Below, piece by piece: positions 48,779-60,278 of a stretch of 64,000 bases of DNA. The stretch comes from Phoebastria nigripes (Eukaryota; Chordata; Aves; Procellariiformes; Diomedeidae). The number at the start of each line of letters is the position of its first letter. Within the stretch, counting starts at the first letter, position 1. The translations under genes were made by a program, and so were the position numbers. The stretch spans positions 479,086 to 543,085 of the forward strand of contig JAYKAV010002970.1 in NCBI GenBank assembly GCA_035582835.1, in the 5' to 3' direction. The notes beneath the pieces were generated by a model, which saw only the letters and a program-made list of their open reading frames with translations, was not told the origin of the DNA and searched no databases.

Positions 48779-49289
48779 CCTGTCAGGGAAGAAGATCTTA
48801 GAAGCTGCAAATGGTAAAAAAAAGTATTTAACTTCCAGTCATCTGATCACGATTCCATAGGACAGCGATGGTTCCAGCACACAAACGAACTGCAGGATAT
48901 GTGAAGAAGATATTAACATCAGAAAACAATGTAAAAACAATCCTTTATTCATATAATGAATAAAGGACTGAATTTGTCCCTTATAGCCTGTCAGCATAGA
49001 AAGTGACTTGCTTATGTCTAAGAACGCAACCATTCTAAGAATAAATAATGTAATGATTCATGTTTGCCTCACACTCATCTTGCTTTTGTATTTTTCCAGA
49101 AAGAAAAAAAAAAACAAAAACAAAAAAAACCAAAAAAACCAAAACCAAAAATCCAAACTTAGTAAATTGGTTTTGTTTTGTTGTTTTTCCATGTTTCGAT
49201 ATCCAGGGAAAGACCCAGGAAATTACTAACTCAGTGCTGGATCTGAATTCAGTCCAATGTAAATACTTCCATAAAATAGCAGATTGAAT
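48779..49289. other. unique non-coding sequence
   Basis: No gene seen. It contains the A-rich tract at 49100-49152, listed separately. Confidence 0.5.
49100..49152 (+). repeat. A-rich (CAAAAA/CCAAAAAA)n tract
   Basis: An A-run followed by CAAAAA, CAAAAAAAAC and CCAAAAAAAC units on the plus strand. Confidence 0.85.
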
Positions 49290-49600
49290 CAGGACAGGGA
49301 TTCATCTGTCCCAGCATCCTTCCTTCAGCAGACATGAGTATGCGGAACAGGCATGCCTAGAGTGATCCTTTCCCCTGGCAAGCTCTTGCAGCAGTAAGAG
49401 TCTAAGGGACTTCCTGAGACAAAGGCTCCGGACTTCTGTGTTCAATAGAGAAGATGGGCCTCTCCTCAGTCCTTTTAAGAATCTAATTACACTTTTTGGC
49501 TTCTGCAACATCTTATGGCAATGAGTTCCACAATTTAATTACAGGTGTGATATGACAAAGTACTTCCTTTGTTTATTTCAAAACTGTTGTGTGAAACTTG
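49290..49600 (-). mobile_element. ancient CR1/L3-like LINE relic
   Basis: On the minus strand near 49520-49535 the sequence reads KLWNSLP, one stop, then DVAEAKK, the pattern of the C-terminal end of a CR1-like second protein (other copies here show [18 protein letters not shown] and [17 protein letters not shown] at the same place). GGCAATGAGTTCCACAATTT followed by AATTACAGGTG and TACTTCCTTTGTTTATTTC on the plus strand is wording I recognise from old interspersed repeats shared by reptiles and birds. Stops break the frame and no tail repeat is left, so this is a very old copy with approximate ends. The exact family is uncertain. Confidence 0.6.
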
Positions 49601-52600
49601 TGTTGAGTGCTCTCTAGGTTTTGCATTGTGAGAAATAATGAACAGTTAAACAGTTTACCGTACAACCATGACAAAGAGCAAATTATCATCCTTCAAACAA
49701 CTTGAGCTAGCTGGTTTCTCATCAGCATCACTTAGAACAGAATACACTGAAAAAATACATAAATATAAGAAAACCCTATTTGTGTGAAAATCACAGTATC
49801 CTGAAAGGGAAGGGGGGCGGAAATTATAGCAGTTATTTGTTCACAGTTTGGGTCTTTTTTCGTTTTATATTGACTAAGGAAGCCTTGCTTTTAACCATTT
49901 GCACAAGCAGATTTTAAATTATCTAGCCCTGGGAATGTTCTAAGATGTATGCATTTTTAAAGGGTATTCTGTTAATGTAAGGATAGAATGATTCCTGAAA
50001 GTACAAAGTTCATAATGTATATGATTACAAATTCCTTTTGCAATCTGTGTACTGCCTTATTCACTCCCTGATATTTAAGGGCACTTACTGAGGGAATGTA
50101 AGTGTTATTACAGTGAGTGACATACCATATGGCAAGCAGGATCAGCTGCAGCTTTGCACACTGTTGTCATTTCTCCCCTTGTACTACAGTTTTACATGAT
50201 GCAATGTTTTTCTGTGATTGTTCAACATTCTACCATTTAAGCCTGCCATNTTATAAAATGTCATTTTAGGGGGTTGCAGCTGAACCTGCTCACCATAAGT
50301 CTGCATTTATTTCACAGATGTCTATCACACTGTCATCCCACAGGTGCACTCAAACTTTAAAATTTTCCTGTGCCTCAGCTTCTAATGTAAGAAAAATGTA
50401 TTATGAAAGATGAGGAAATGGCAGCCAAAAAAGTAAATGCTGCTAAATGTCGCTTTACAATACAACATGGGCATGCAAACGCAAGTAACCTTATAGGGTG
50501 ATAATATTTGCACTCTCATAAAATGGGATGTGCAAAAGATAGTGTAAGGGCCAGGTCCTGAAAAGTAAAGGACTTCTCTAGGGTAAAAGTAAGAACCATA
50601 AATGTGAGGGTTTTTCCCATTAATATGGGAGAAATTTTATTTTTCTGTGCTTCTCCTCAATGAAAAATTTTCATCAATGAAAATTTTCTAAAACTGAATT
50701 AATCCGGAGGTTATTTTCTGTCGTAAGTGGAGTTACAGCTGGTTTAAATGTAGTCCCATTGCTCCATTTTCAAAGAGTGTTAGAAAATAAGCAATGTGGA
50801 TTGTATAGTTTAAAAAAAAGGGAAAAAAAGAAGTTAAATAATAATGTAACAATTAAGTGTAATCACACATTTAAGGAAAGAACGGGTTTCTATGACTGTT
50901 CCTGCAAAGTTCATACAGCTATGGAGGACGTTCTCTTCTCACTTCACTTCATTTCGCTTCGCTTCACCTCACCTTTCCTCTTTCCTCCTTCCTCTTCCCT
51001 CTCTTCACCTCAAGAGGTCATCAGTAATATTGTGATCTAAGAATCCATTTCAAGGTCAAACTCTGCTGCATATCTACATGAATGATCCATTTAATTCAGC
51101 TAGCCTTCTAACATACGTAGATACACACACAATGAAAAAATAACTAAGGAAAAATTTGATAAGCAGCGTCACTGGCCCAAAAAAAAGATCTTCAAATCTC
51201 AGTTTGAGTTTTAGATCTCCATTAGAAAACTAGATTTATTTATGCACCAATCAGAAAATTTGTAAAAGACAACTAACAAAACCTTCAATAACAAANGACA
51301 AAAAAACACTTTTCTGAATTAGAACAGTATTATTGATAAAAATATTTTCAGTGTGCAATAATAAATATAGATGCACAACCAGTGTTATCTTTATGCTCAA
51401 ATCAGATTTTTTGATTTTGACATTTTGAAAATTAAAGACTGGGTAGACGTGAAAATAACAAAAGATAAATTAAAATGTAAAGGAAAGGACAAAATCAAAA
51501 TACAACTAAAATTTTAATTAAATAAATCACCATAATTTGTTCATAATTTTGGAGTACATGTCAATATAGTTCAATACATATAATCCTATATTCTGAGATC
51601 ATATTGGTTTTGGTGCCAGCATAAAGTTACAATAAAACTAGTGCCTTGTTGATTTTTAAATTAACTGAGATTAGATATGGCCTAATACTTTTGGTAAATT
51701 CCTCAATGATCAGTCATTCTGAAATAGTAACAAGAAAACATGGATTTATTGCGGCCAAAATAATAGAAAACTTTGATACTGTTTTATAACTGCAATTGAA
51801 GTTGCTGTTTTATATTGAGGCCTTTACTACTTGCTTTACCTTGCTTGTTTTTATCAGGATTGGAAGACAGGGTAGCCTGGTAACAAAAAGCACTGCGACA
51901 AGGAAAGTTAAAACCCCTTCTCCCTCATTAATGTGTATTTCATGTCTTATTTAATCTACTTTAAGTACTCATTTACCTGATATTTTCTGACTGTACTTGG
52001 TTAATAACTAGCAAGCAAAATTGAAATATGTGCTTAAAATACATACCTTAATTTTTCTTTGCAAACAACAAATATGATTATTAGAATCTTTCTTGGCAAT
52101 AGAGAGATTTCTCTAATTAAATACCCACAATAAATTTCACTGATGTCAAACAAACACCTAAGGCCTAATTTTTTTTTCCACTTAGAAATCTGAAAGTTTG
52201 TTAAAGAAAAAGGTTTTTAGATGAAACGGTCTTTAGTTAGAATTCTGTTAATTTTTTACAGTTATTGTCACCTCCTTCTTTTACATAATTTTATATTAAT
52301 TTCCTATTGAAGGATTTGTATTTAAATAACAGCAGCTGTCAAGATTTATGNCTTAAGATATTGGCACAAATATAATAGAGAAGTACTGAAAAGTCTATTG
52401 CAATTGAATGAGGTTGGGTAAATATTGTACTTTCCTCTTAAAGATTTTAGTTCCACTTGTGAGCTTACTTGTTATTTATAAAGGAAACAGAAACAACTTC
52501 TCTTTACAAGCTTTGCTCTCACATTTGTAATGCCAGCTGCAGATACTGTCCCAGCTGAGACAGAACAGGGTAATTCTTTTTGTTCACTCTGATTCTGTGA

Positions 52601-54872
52601 TTCAGTGAAACTTAGAGAAGTTGGGAAACAAGGAAAAAGAGAGCTATAGAACAAAAAAAGTAAATCTGATTCTAAAGAAAACAAAGTCTTAAAAAGAAAG
52701 TGATGACAGCAGGCTACTGAAAAAGCAAATATACTGTGATACACCAGAAAACTTCAGAAAAGTCATATTTTTCATTTTGTTTCGATGCTTTCAAAGTGTT
52801 TGTTCTTTTTCTACATGATCATTAATAAACAGATCTCATAATGTTGCAATCTCTATTGAAAATAAATTATATCCAAAATATAATTTTTCTAGTAATTTTC
52901 TATAAGCAGCTTCTTAAATCTATCTATTAAGAAGTGATTTACTTTTATATGAAATTAGTATTTTCTTAGTATTCACTGAATTGCAAAAAATATTTTGATA
53001 TTAAAAAAATTATTTTTATAGTTTGTGTTTTGTTACACAAAATAATGCAAACTATGAAAAGTTTAAACTAATATATTTTACCAACTAATACAATTGAGTT
53101 ATAAAAATAACCATTTTAGTGGAAAGACCAAATAGTTCTGCCATGTAGCCTTATAAACTACAGAGTATAATATATATACGTTTTGCACAGAATAAAAGTA
53201 TTGCAATACCTGAAAATAACTAGCAATAAAAAATTCGGTGCATAATATATTTATATCACAGCATTTAAGGAGACATCTCACCTAANTTTAGAGGTCTACA
53301 AGACATCTGCATACTTACTAGTTACTTTCAATTTTTTTTTATATCCAATGGAGATCAATAGGCAGTAGAGGATGCAATTTATGTGACCAACTATAGACAT
53401 CTACTTCAGGATTATATGAACCACAGACAGAGTGCCTGTTTCTCTCCACTAATAATAAAAGAAGCCTACACAAATAGCTCAGTTGTAGGTATCTGCTTAA
53501 TACAGATGTAAAAGTAAATTAAAAGAATCATCCCTGTTTAATATTTTCTTTACCCTATATGGCTCAGATGACTAGTTTTCCACTACAATAAATTCAGATG
53601 GTGGATTATTTACAGGGATTATAATTGAAAGTATATATTCCATCTTTATGTGGTAATAGAAATCAAATTGTCCTAATCGAACTTTGGCTACAGAGAAAAT
53701 CTATGTCATACAACACTTAATTACTAAGAATTATAAAATTCACAGCAGTTGAGGTCTCAATGTACAGTCATTCTCCATGTCAGTTTGGACCTATGTTTTA
53801 TGGGAAAATTCACACAAGAACATCTAGATTATATTATGACTTGCCAGTAATGCCAAGTGCTTTTGGAAAGTTACTTGTCTCTACATTTGCAATAAAAGCT
53901 TGATTGTGTTAGGTAATATACAGGATTTGACACACAACATGTCATATCCAAATATGGTCATTTAACAAACATTATTCATGAAAAATTACACTCCTCAATG
54001 TATCAGAAAGTTTAGCAAGTTTAGAATGGGAATTTTAATGAAGATTATCTTCCAACTGCAATTATGGCAGACACAATAAACAGTAACACTTAAACGCAGA
54101 CATAAATGCTGCCATTACAAAAAATGTAGTGTTGTCTTTTCTGATGAGCAGTGGGAAGAGTAAGGCAAATTATGTGAAAGAGTAAAAGCAGAAAATAAAT
54201 CAACAAATATGAAGAGCTGATACAAAACAGAATGGAAAAGGAATAGAATAAATTAATTCAAACAATGTAGTGGTGGATGTGGGGAAGACTTCATTATATA
54301 AAAAAATATTGCTAATCATTGAGAAAACTAACTGGATTAAGTAGTTCAACACTTAACAGCAATGTATGACAAATAGTCATAAGGAATCATCTATGCAGTC
54401 ATACAGTTTCCCTTAAGAAAATCATCTGGGGATAAGTTCCTATGCAGTGAAATGGTATGCATGGCCAAAGGAAAGGAAAAGCTTCTTCTCATATTTTTCA
54501 ACTACAGACTATCATCAATAAATTTTGGGGCTTGTAAAGGAAAAAATACTAAAAGGTACAAGAAAAAAGTCAAATATTTACCACTGATGTGAAGAAACTT
54601 AACAAAGATGACATAAAATCCCAGACAGATATTTTTAGTAGACTTGTATTAGTTCAACACTTGTTAGAATTAAAAGCTGTTTTAAATTAAGAATTCCTTA
54701 TAAAAACAGGACAAATGTTTTTATCATCTAGAATTCCTTTTCATAGCGGCTCTAATAATAAGTGGGAAAGACATTTAAGCAAGCTGAAATATTAATAATT
54801 TAATGGTAATTTTTTTTATTTTGTATCACAAAAGATAATAATTGAAACACTATTCTTTAACGAGTAGAAGCA
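49601..54872. other. unique, very AT-rich non-coding sequence
   Basis: No gene recognised. It has the polypyrimidine tract at 50936-51012 and small nested inverted words (TGAAAATTTTC-type) near 50660-50690. Ns lie at 50250, 51296, 52351 and 53286. From 51100 to 54870 the sequence is AT-rich with only short frames. Confidence 0.5.
50936..51012 (+). repeat. polypyrimidine (CTTCA/CTTCG)n tract
   Basis: About 75 bases almost only of C and T on the plus strand, beginning with pentamer units (TTCAC, TTCAT, TTCGC, TTCGC, TTCAC, CTCAC) and passing into CCTTTCCTCTTTCC. It is a degenerate pentanucleotide microsatellite with nearly complete purine/pyrimidine strand asymmetry. Confidence 0.8.
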
Positions 54873-56468
54873 CAGAATCATAGAACAGTTTGTGTTGGAA
54901 GGGACCTTTAAAGGTCATCTAGTCCAACCCCCCTGCCATGGGCAGGGACATCTTCAACTAGATCAGGTTGCTCAGAGCCCCGTCCAACCTGAACTTGAAT
55001 GTTACCAGGGATGGGGCATCTACCACCTCTCTGGGCAACCTGTGCCAGGGTTTCACCACCCTCAGCGTAAAAAATTTCCTCCTTATATCTAGTCTAAATC
55101 TACCCTCTTTTCGTTGAAAACCATTACTCTTTGTCCTGTCGCAACAGGCCCTAGTAAAAAGTTTGCCGCCATCTTTCTTCTAAGCCCCCTTTAAGTACTG
55201 ATAGGCTGCAATAAGGTCTCCCCGAAGCCTTCTCTTCTCCAGGCCGAACAACCCCAACTCTCTCAGCCTTTNTTCANAGGAGAGACGTTCCATCCCCCTA
55301 ATCATTTTCGTGGACCTCCTCTGGACCTGCTCCAACAGGTCCATGTCTTTCTTGTGCTGAGGGTTCCAGAGCTGGATGCAGTACTCCAGGTGGGGTCTCC
55401 CCAGAGCAGAGGAGAGGGGCAGAATCACTTCCCTCGACCTGCTGGCCATGCTTCTTTGGATGCAGCCCAGGATACGGTTGGCCTTCTGGGCTGCGAGCGC
55501 ACATTGCTGGCTGATGTCCAGCTTGTCATCACCAATACCCCCAAGTCCTTCTTGGCAGGGCTGCTCTCAATCCCTTCATCCCCCAGCCTGTATTGATCCT
55601 GGGGGTTTCCCCGACCCAGGTGCAGGACCTTGCCCTTGGCCTTGTTGAACCTCATGAGNTTCACACGGGCCCACTTCTCGAGCTTGTCCAGGGCCCTCTG
55701 GATGGCATCCTGTCCCTCAGGCGTGTTGACCGCACCGCTCAGCTTGGTGTCATCTGCAAACTTGCTGAGGGTGCACTCGATCCCACTGTCTATGTCATTG
55801 ATGAAGATATTAAACAGTACTGGTCCCAATATGGACCCCTGAAGGACACCACTCATCACCAATCTCCATCCCGACATCGAGCTGTTGACCACTACCCTCT
55901 GGATGCGACCATCCAACCAATTGCTCACCCACCGGACAGTCCACCCATCAAATCCATCTCTCTCTAGTTTAGAGGGAAGGTTGTTGTGGGGGACCGTGTC
56001 AAAGGCCTTACAGAGGTCCAGATAGATGACATCTGTAGTTCTTCCCATGTCCACTGATGTAGTCACTCCATCCTAGAAGGTCACTAGGTTGGTCATGCAG
56101 GACTTGCCCTTGGTGAAGCCACGCTGGCTGTGTTGAATCACCTCCCTGCCCTCCATGTGCCTTAGCATAGCTTCCAGGAGGATCTGTTCCATGATCTTNC
56201 CAGGCACAGAGGTGACACTGACTGGCCTGTAGTTCCCCAGGTCTTCCTGTTTCCCCTTTTTAAAAATGGGGGTTATGTTTCCCCTTTTCCAGTCAGTGGG
56301 AACTTCACCAGACTGCCACGACTTCTCAAATATGATGGATAGTGGCTTAGCAACTTCATCCACTAGTTCCCTCAAGACCCGTGGATGGATCTCATCAGGT
56401 CCCATGGACTTGTGCACCTTCAGGTTCCTTAGATGGTCTCGAACCTGATCTTCTCCTACAGTGGGTAC
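54873..56468 (-). mobile_element. 1.6 kb CR1 LINE with reverse transcriptase core
   Basis: This is the largest CR1 in the window, read on the minus strand from about 56468 to the tail at 54873. It keeps the second half of the CR1 second protein (reverse transcriptase and C-terminal domain), the stop and the 3' tail (CTAGATGACCTTTAAAGGTC, then TTCTATGATTCTG). The upstream endonuclease part and first protein are absent, as expected from incomplete target-primed reverse transcription. Ns fall at 55272, 55277, 55659 and 56199. Its tail wording matches the copy at 32797, implying one subfamily. It lies in a very AT-rich background, so its higher GC content stands out. Confidence 0.95.
55075..56468 (-). 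pseudogene. CR1 ORF2 reverse transcriptase, broken
   Basis: The product would copy CR1 RNA into DNA at a nicked target. Visible in order on the minus strand: [78 protein letters not shown] (first catalytic aspartate region), [20 protein letters not shown] and the catalytic FADD box at 55749-55760, then [38 protein letters not shown] and [18 protein letters not shown]. Damage: an in-frame TAG at 56073-56075, a one-base loss near 55530 that moves the frame just after KKDLGVLV, and a second TAG at 55180-55182. Downstream the frame [20 protein letters not shown] can still be read. It cannot make an active enzyme. Confidence 0.92.
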
Positions 56469-59047
56469 TTTATGTCATTTGTGTAGTTTCTGTTTAGCAA
56501 TAGTATTTGTCAGTGCACAATGTTTATGTGTAGGACTTCAAACATATCTTATAAATTCTCATGTTCAACTATCATGATTGATCTTGCCATTACCTCCAGT
56601 TCCAGAAATCCCAATAATTTCAACTCAAGTGTTTGTTGCTAGTTAGCCTAGTAAATTTAGTCTGCTTCTGAAAAGATCAAGCTATTACAACTTTATCTTT
56701 CTAAAAAGAGCTACTTATTTGCTGTGAAAAGATTAAGGAACCTGTTACTCCATCTGTAACAGTGTATAGATTCTACAGCAAAGAAATCTAACAAATCTGG
56801 GGAAACTGGCTGTTTGCTCAAACAGATGACTGAGTGAACCATTAAAATGGCTCATGGAAGCTCCAGGGTTTCAACTTCTCTTTTCGTTATGTATTATCTC
56901 AGCATGTTCTAGAAAAATGTAGAGGTCCTCTGTTTCAGGGCCTGAGCTTGGAAAATGCATAAATATATGTTTTCTATAGCACTCTTCATCTCAAGAATTT
57001 TGCATAACTCGGAAGTAATTAAAAAAAGACGTGCCACAAAAACTGAATGTTAGATTAGATATTTTACAAGTTCAGAAGGTAGAACACAGGAAAATAGAAC
57101 AAAGTTTTTTAATGTGGATTCTTGAATACACATTCTGAAAAGATGTATTCTTCATTTTTCCATATAATGTAGAGGACAAAATATTTTGGAACAGAGTATG
57201 GTTCTGTATCCAAGTGTCTAGGGTGTTCGGCTGTGGGTTGAGAAATCCCAGACAGTTCTGGACATGGTGTCTGTATCTCATATTCAGCACTAATTGGAGA
57301 ATAACTGGAGAATACCAGTATAAAATTGTCAGTTTACCCAGGGTGGTTCTACGGTATACTGTCATTTTCTTTCCTCTTGACTGAGACTCCAAAAGGATTT
57401 TGCATTAAAAACTTCTTGCTTCTGGATCAAAACCACAATCACAAGCAAGTTCAGCCCCGACCTCAGTGTCAATATATTCAGTGCTGGACAGCCAGAGTAT
57501 ACACATCTCCAGCTACTCAAAGAACCTGAGAAGCAGCTTTGCGGGGATTTAAAGAATTGTGAATATGGGCTAAGGCGCCTACATATCACTGAATATTTTT
57601 AAATCCCCTCCTCCTTTTTGCTACCTAGCTTCTTCTTCCTGCTCTCCCCAAGCAGACCATTCTTTCCTTCTGGTAATCTGTGAAAGAAAAGATCTGGNCC
57701 AGAACTCAATGAGGAAGACTAATAGAAAAATGCATGGCAAAATCAACAGACCATCAGCCTGCTTTAATGAGTTATCTTCTTATTGTTATTTAGTCTGATG
57801 TGCAAAAAGTAACAATAAAAGCATTACTTCTTTATATATCTAAATACTAACATAAAAATATCATTAAAAATCTTTTAATGACTTTCTATTATGTCTCATA
57901 ATTGAAGTAATGGTTACTCTACAATGCATCTACTGTGCTAGTATACATTAAGCAAATATTAGCAAAACCAGAGAAATTTCAATGGAATGGAACAGTGTTG
58001 TATGCTGACTACTATTTTTTTCTGCAGTGTACCTTTCAGCCCAATAATAGCATTGAATATACTTCAAATTCCCACTGGTCCTGAAAGATGTCACAAGCAT
58101 TTTCCAACCTGGTGAAAATCTCACACCACTTTATCTCCCAGCACCATACCTCAGCAGCCTTGCTCTCAATTTTTGTGACCCATTGGTGCATGAGAAAAAC
58201 TCCAAACACCTTTTCAAAAAAATCCCACTGCTGACCTTAACTACATCTCTTCAGTACACCAGTACTGAATGCATTTCACCTACCATAGGCAATTTTTCCC
58301 TGATGGAGCTTCTTTCCCAGCATACAGTCTTCTCCAATTTACTCTCATGGGAACTTTTCTCCATACTGTAATTTCCCCATAGCCTGGGAATATATCAGTA
58401 TTGCCAAGATGTTTTGGACACACTGGCTGCTTCCATGTGTGGCATTAGCTCCATCTCACCTCTGCTAGTACTCCTTCTGTCTGTGTAGTTTATCCTGTAA
58501 TGATCATTTGTTCCTTTCATCCTTCCCATTTTTCCTCCACCTGATAACAATAAGTGTCCATTAGTGGTGCTGAAATTACCTTTAGATAAAGAAGAGGTGT
58601 GGTTTTTATTAAATAAGCTTCAGTTGGAGTAGAGACCTAAGCATGTGTATAACTTCATCCATTGAAATGGACTCGTTAGCTTCATGAGATTATTTACATG
58701 TGCAAATTATATTCATTACTACTTAAGAATGGTTCATCAGGTTGTACCCAAAATGAATCAGCCATACCAATGTGAACTGCACTAGCAAAATAATATATCC
58801 AGTTTGGGGGCGTTGTTGTAGTCTCTCCCTTCCACATTCCCTTTCAGGCTAACAAATACTGCTGTACTACTCTTAGATGTTTTGCTTACAGAAATATTTC
58901 AGAAACTTAGCATTAGCAGCTTCTTATTCTTTACTTCTCTCATCTCCCTTGAGAAAAAGTGTGCAGAGAGGAGCATTTGGTAAAGAAGTAGTTTCCAATA
59001 TCTTTCCAGTGTGCTTTGCACTAAGGAGAGTCAGGCTGGTGAAATAA
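56469..59047. other. unique non-coding sequence
   Basis: No gene recognised. One N is at 57698. Opposing short frames at 57072-57589 have no domain signature. A slightly C-rich interval at about 58080-58560 shows no coding pattern. Confidence 0.5.
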
Positions 59048-59862
59048 TAGAATCATAAAATCATAGAACCATAGAATCATTTAGGTTGGAAAAGACCTTT
59101 AAGATTGAGTCCAACTGTTAACCTAGCACTGCCAAGTCCACCACTAAACCATGTCCCTAAGCCCCACATCTACACGTCCTTTAAATACCTTCTGGGATGG
59201 TGACTCAACCACTTCCCTGGGCAGCCTGTTCCAAGGCTTGACAACCCTTTCAGTGAAGAATTTTTTCCTAATGTCCAATCTAAACCTCCCCTGGCACAAC
59301 TTGAGGACATTTCTTCTCGTCCTATCGCTACTTACTTGGGAGAAGAGACCAACACCCACCTTGCTACAACCTCCTTTCAGGTAGTTGTAGAGAGCGATAA
59401 GGTCTCCCCTCAGCCTCCTCTTCTCCAGGCTAAACAGTCCCAGTTCCCGCAGCTGCTCCTTGTAAGACTTGTGCTCTAGACCCTTCACCAGCTTCGTTGC
59501 CCTTCTCTGGACACGCTCCAGCACCTCAATGTCCTTCTTGTAGTGAGGGGCCCAAAACTGAACACAGTATTCCAGGTGCGGCCTCACCAGTGCAGAGTAC
59601 AGGGGCACGATCACTTCCCTAGTCCTGCTGGCCACACTATTTCTGATGCAGGCCAGGATGCCGTTGGCCTTCTTGGCCACCTGGGCACACTGCCGGCTCA
59701 TGTTCAGCCAGCCATCAACCAACACCCCCAGGTCCTTTTCCGCCGGGCACCTTTCCAGCCACTCTTCCCCAAGCCTGTAGCGTTGCATGGGGTTGTTGTG
59801 ACCCAAGTGCAGGACCTGGCACTTGGCCTTGTTCAATCTCATATGATTGGCCTCGGCTGAAA
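59048..59862 (-). mobile_element. CR1 LINE 3' copy with open C-terminal frame
   Basis: This copy is read on the minus strand. Homology begins near 59862 just before the [13 protein letters not shown] block, runs through the C-terminal domain to the stop at 59144-59146, and ends in a short 3' tail with AACAGTTGGACTCAATCTTA, AAGGTCTTTTCCAACCTAAA and TGATTCTATGGTTCTATG-type repeats. The tail wording agrees with the fragment at 48688 and differs from the copies at 32797 and 54873, so the window holds at least two CR1 subfamilies. The reverse transcriptase core is missing. Confidence 0.95.
59144..59842 (-). pseudogene. CR1 ORF2 C-terminal fragment, uninterrupted
   Basis: A 232-codon frame without internal stops or frameshifts. 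It contains [131 protein letters not shown] and [16 protein letters not shown] in the usual CR1 order. The methionine at 59842 is internal to the ancestral protein, not a true start. The fragment lacks the catalytic FADD box and so has no enzymatic activity. Lack of stops over 700 bases suggests a younger insertion than the other CR1 copies here. Confidence 0.92.
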
Positions 59863-60278
59863 AAGCATAGCTGCTCTTTTAACTCTGAAGACAGAGAGCA
59901 AAGGGAAAAGATTTTTTAAAATTTTTCAGCCTTTGAAATGGCATATAGAAAGACCATTGAAATTAGAAGATTGGAGATGTGATTTTCTGCCCTCTAACTT
60001 GAAGGTGTCAACAGAGGTCTGAAACCAGAGTTAAGCTCTCCAAGTGCAGGCACATGGGTGACTGCATAACGGGCAGTTTAGAGAACACTGAAAAAAAGAC
60101 ATTCAGAAAAAAAAAGGGGCTGATTTGGCTTTTATCTTCTATGACAACATTTAAAGAAAAGACTTTCTTTAAGTAAAGAACAAAACTCAGGTTTGATTAG
60201 CACTCATGAAAATTTCTCTGGAAAATTTCATGGTACAAATCCCCAAACATTCTTTTAGACAAAAATGTTAAGCTTCAT
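59863..60278. other. unique spacer between CR1 and LTR
   Basis: About 415 bases of AT-rich sequence with short A runs (60093-60116). No gene or element seen. Confidence 0.55.
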
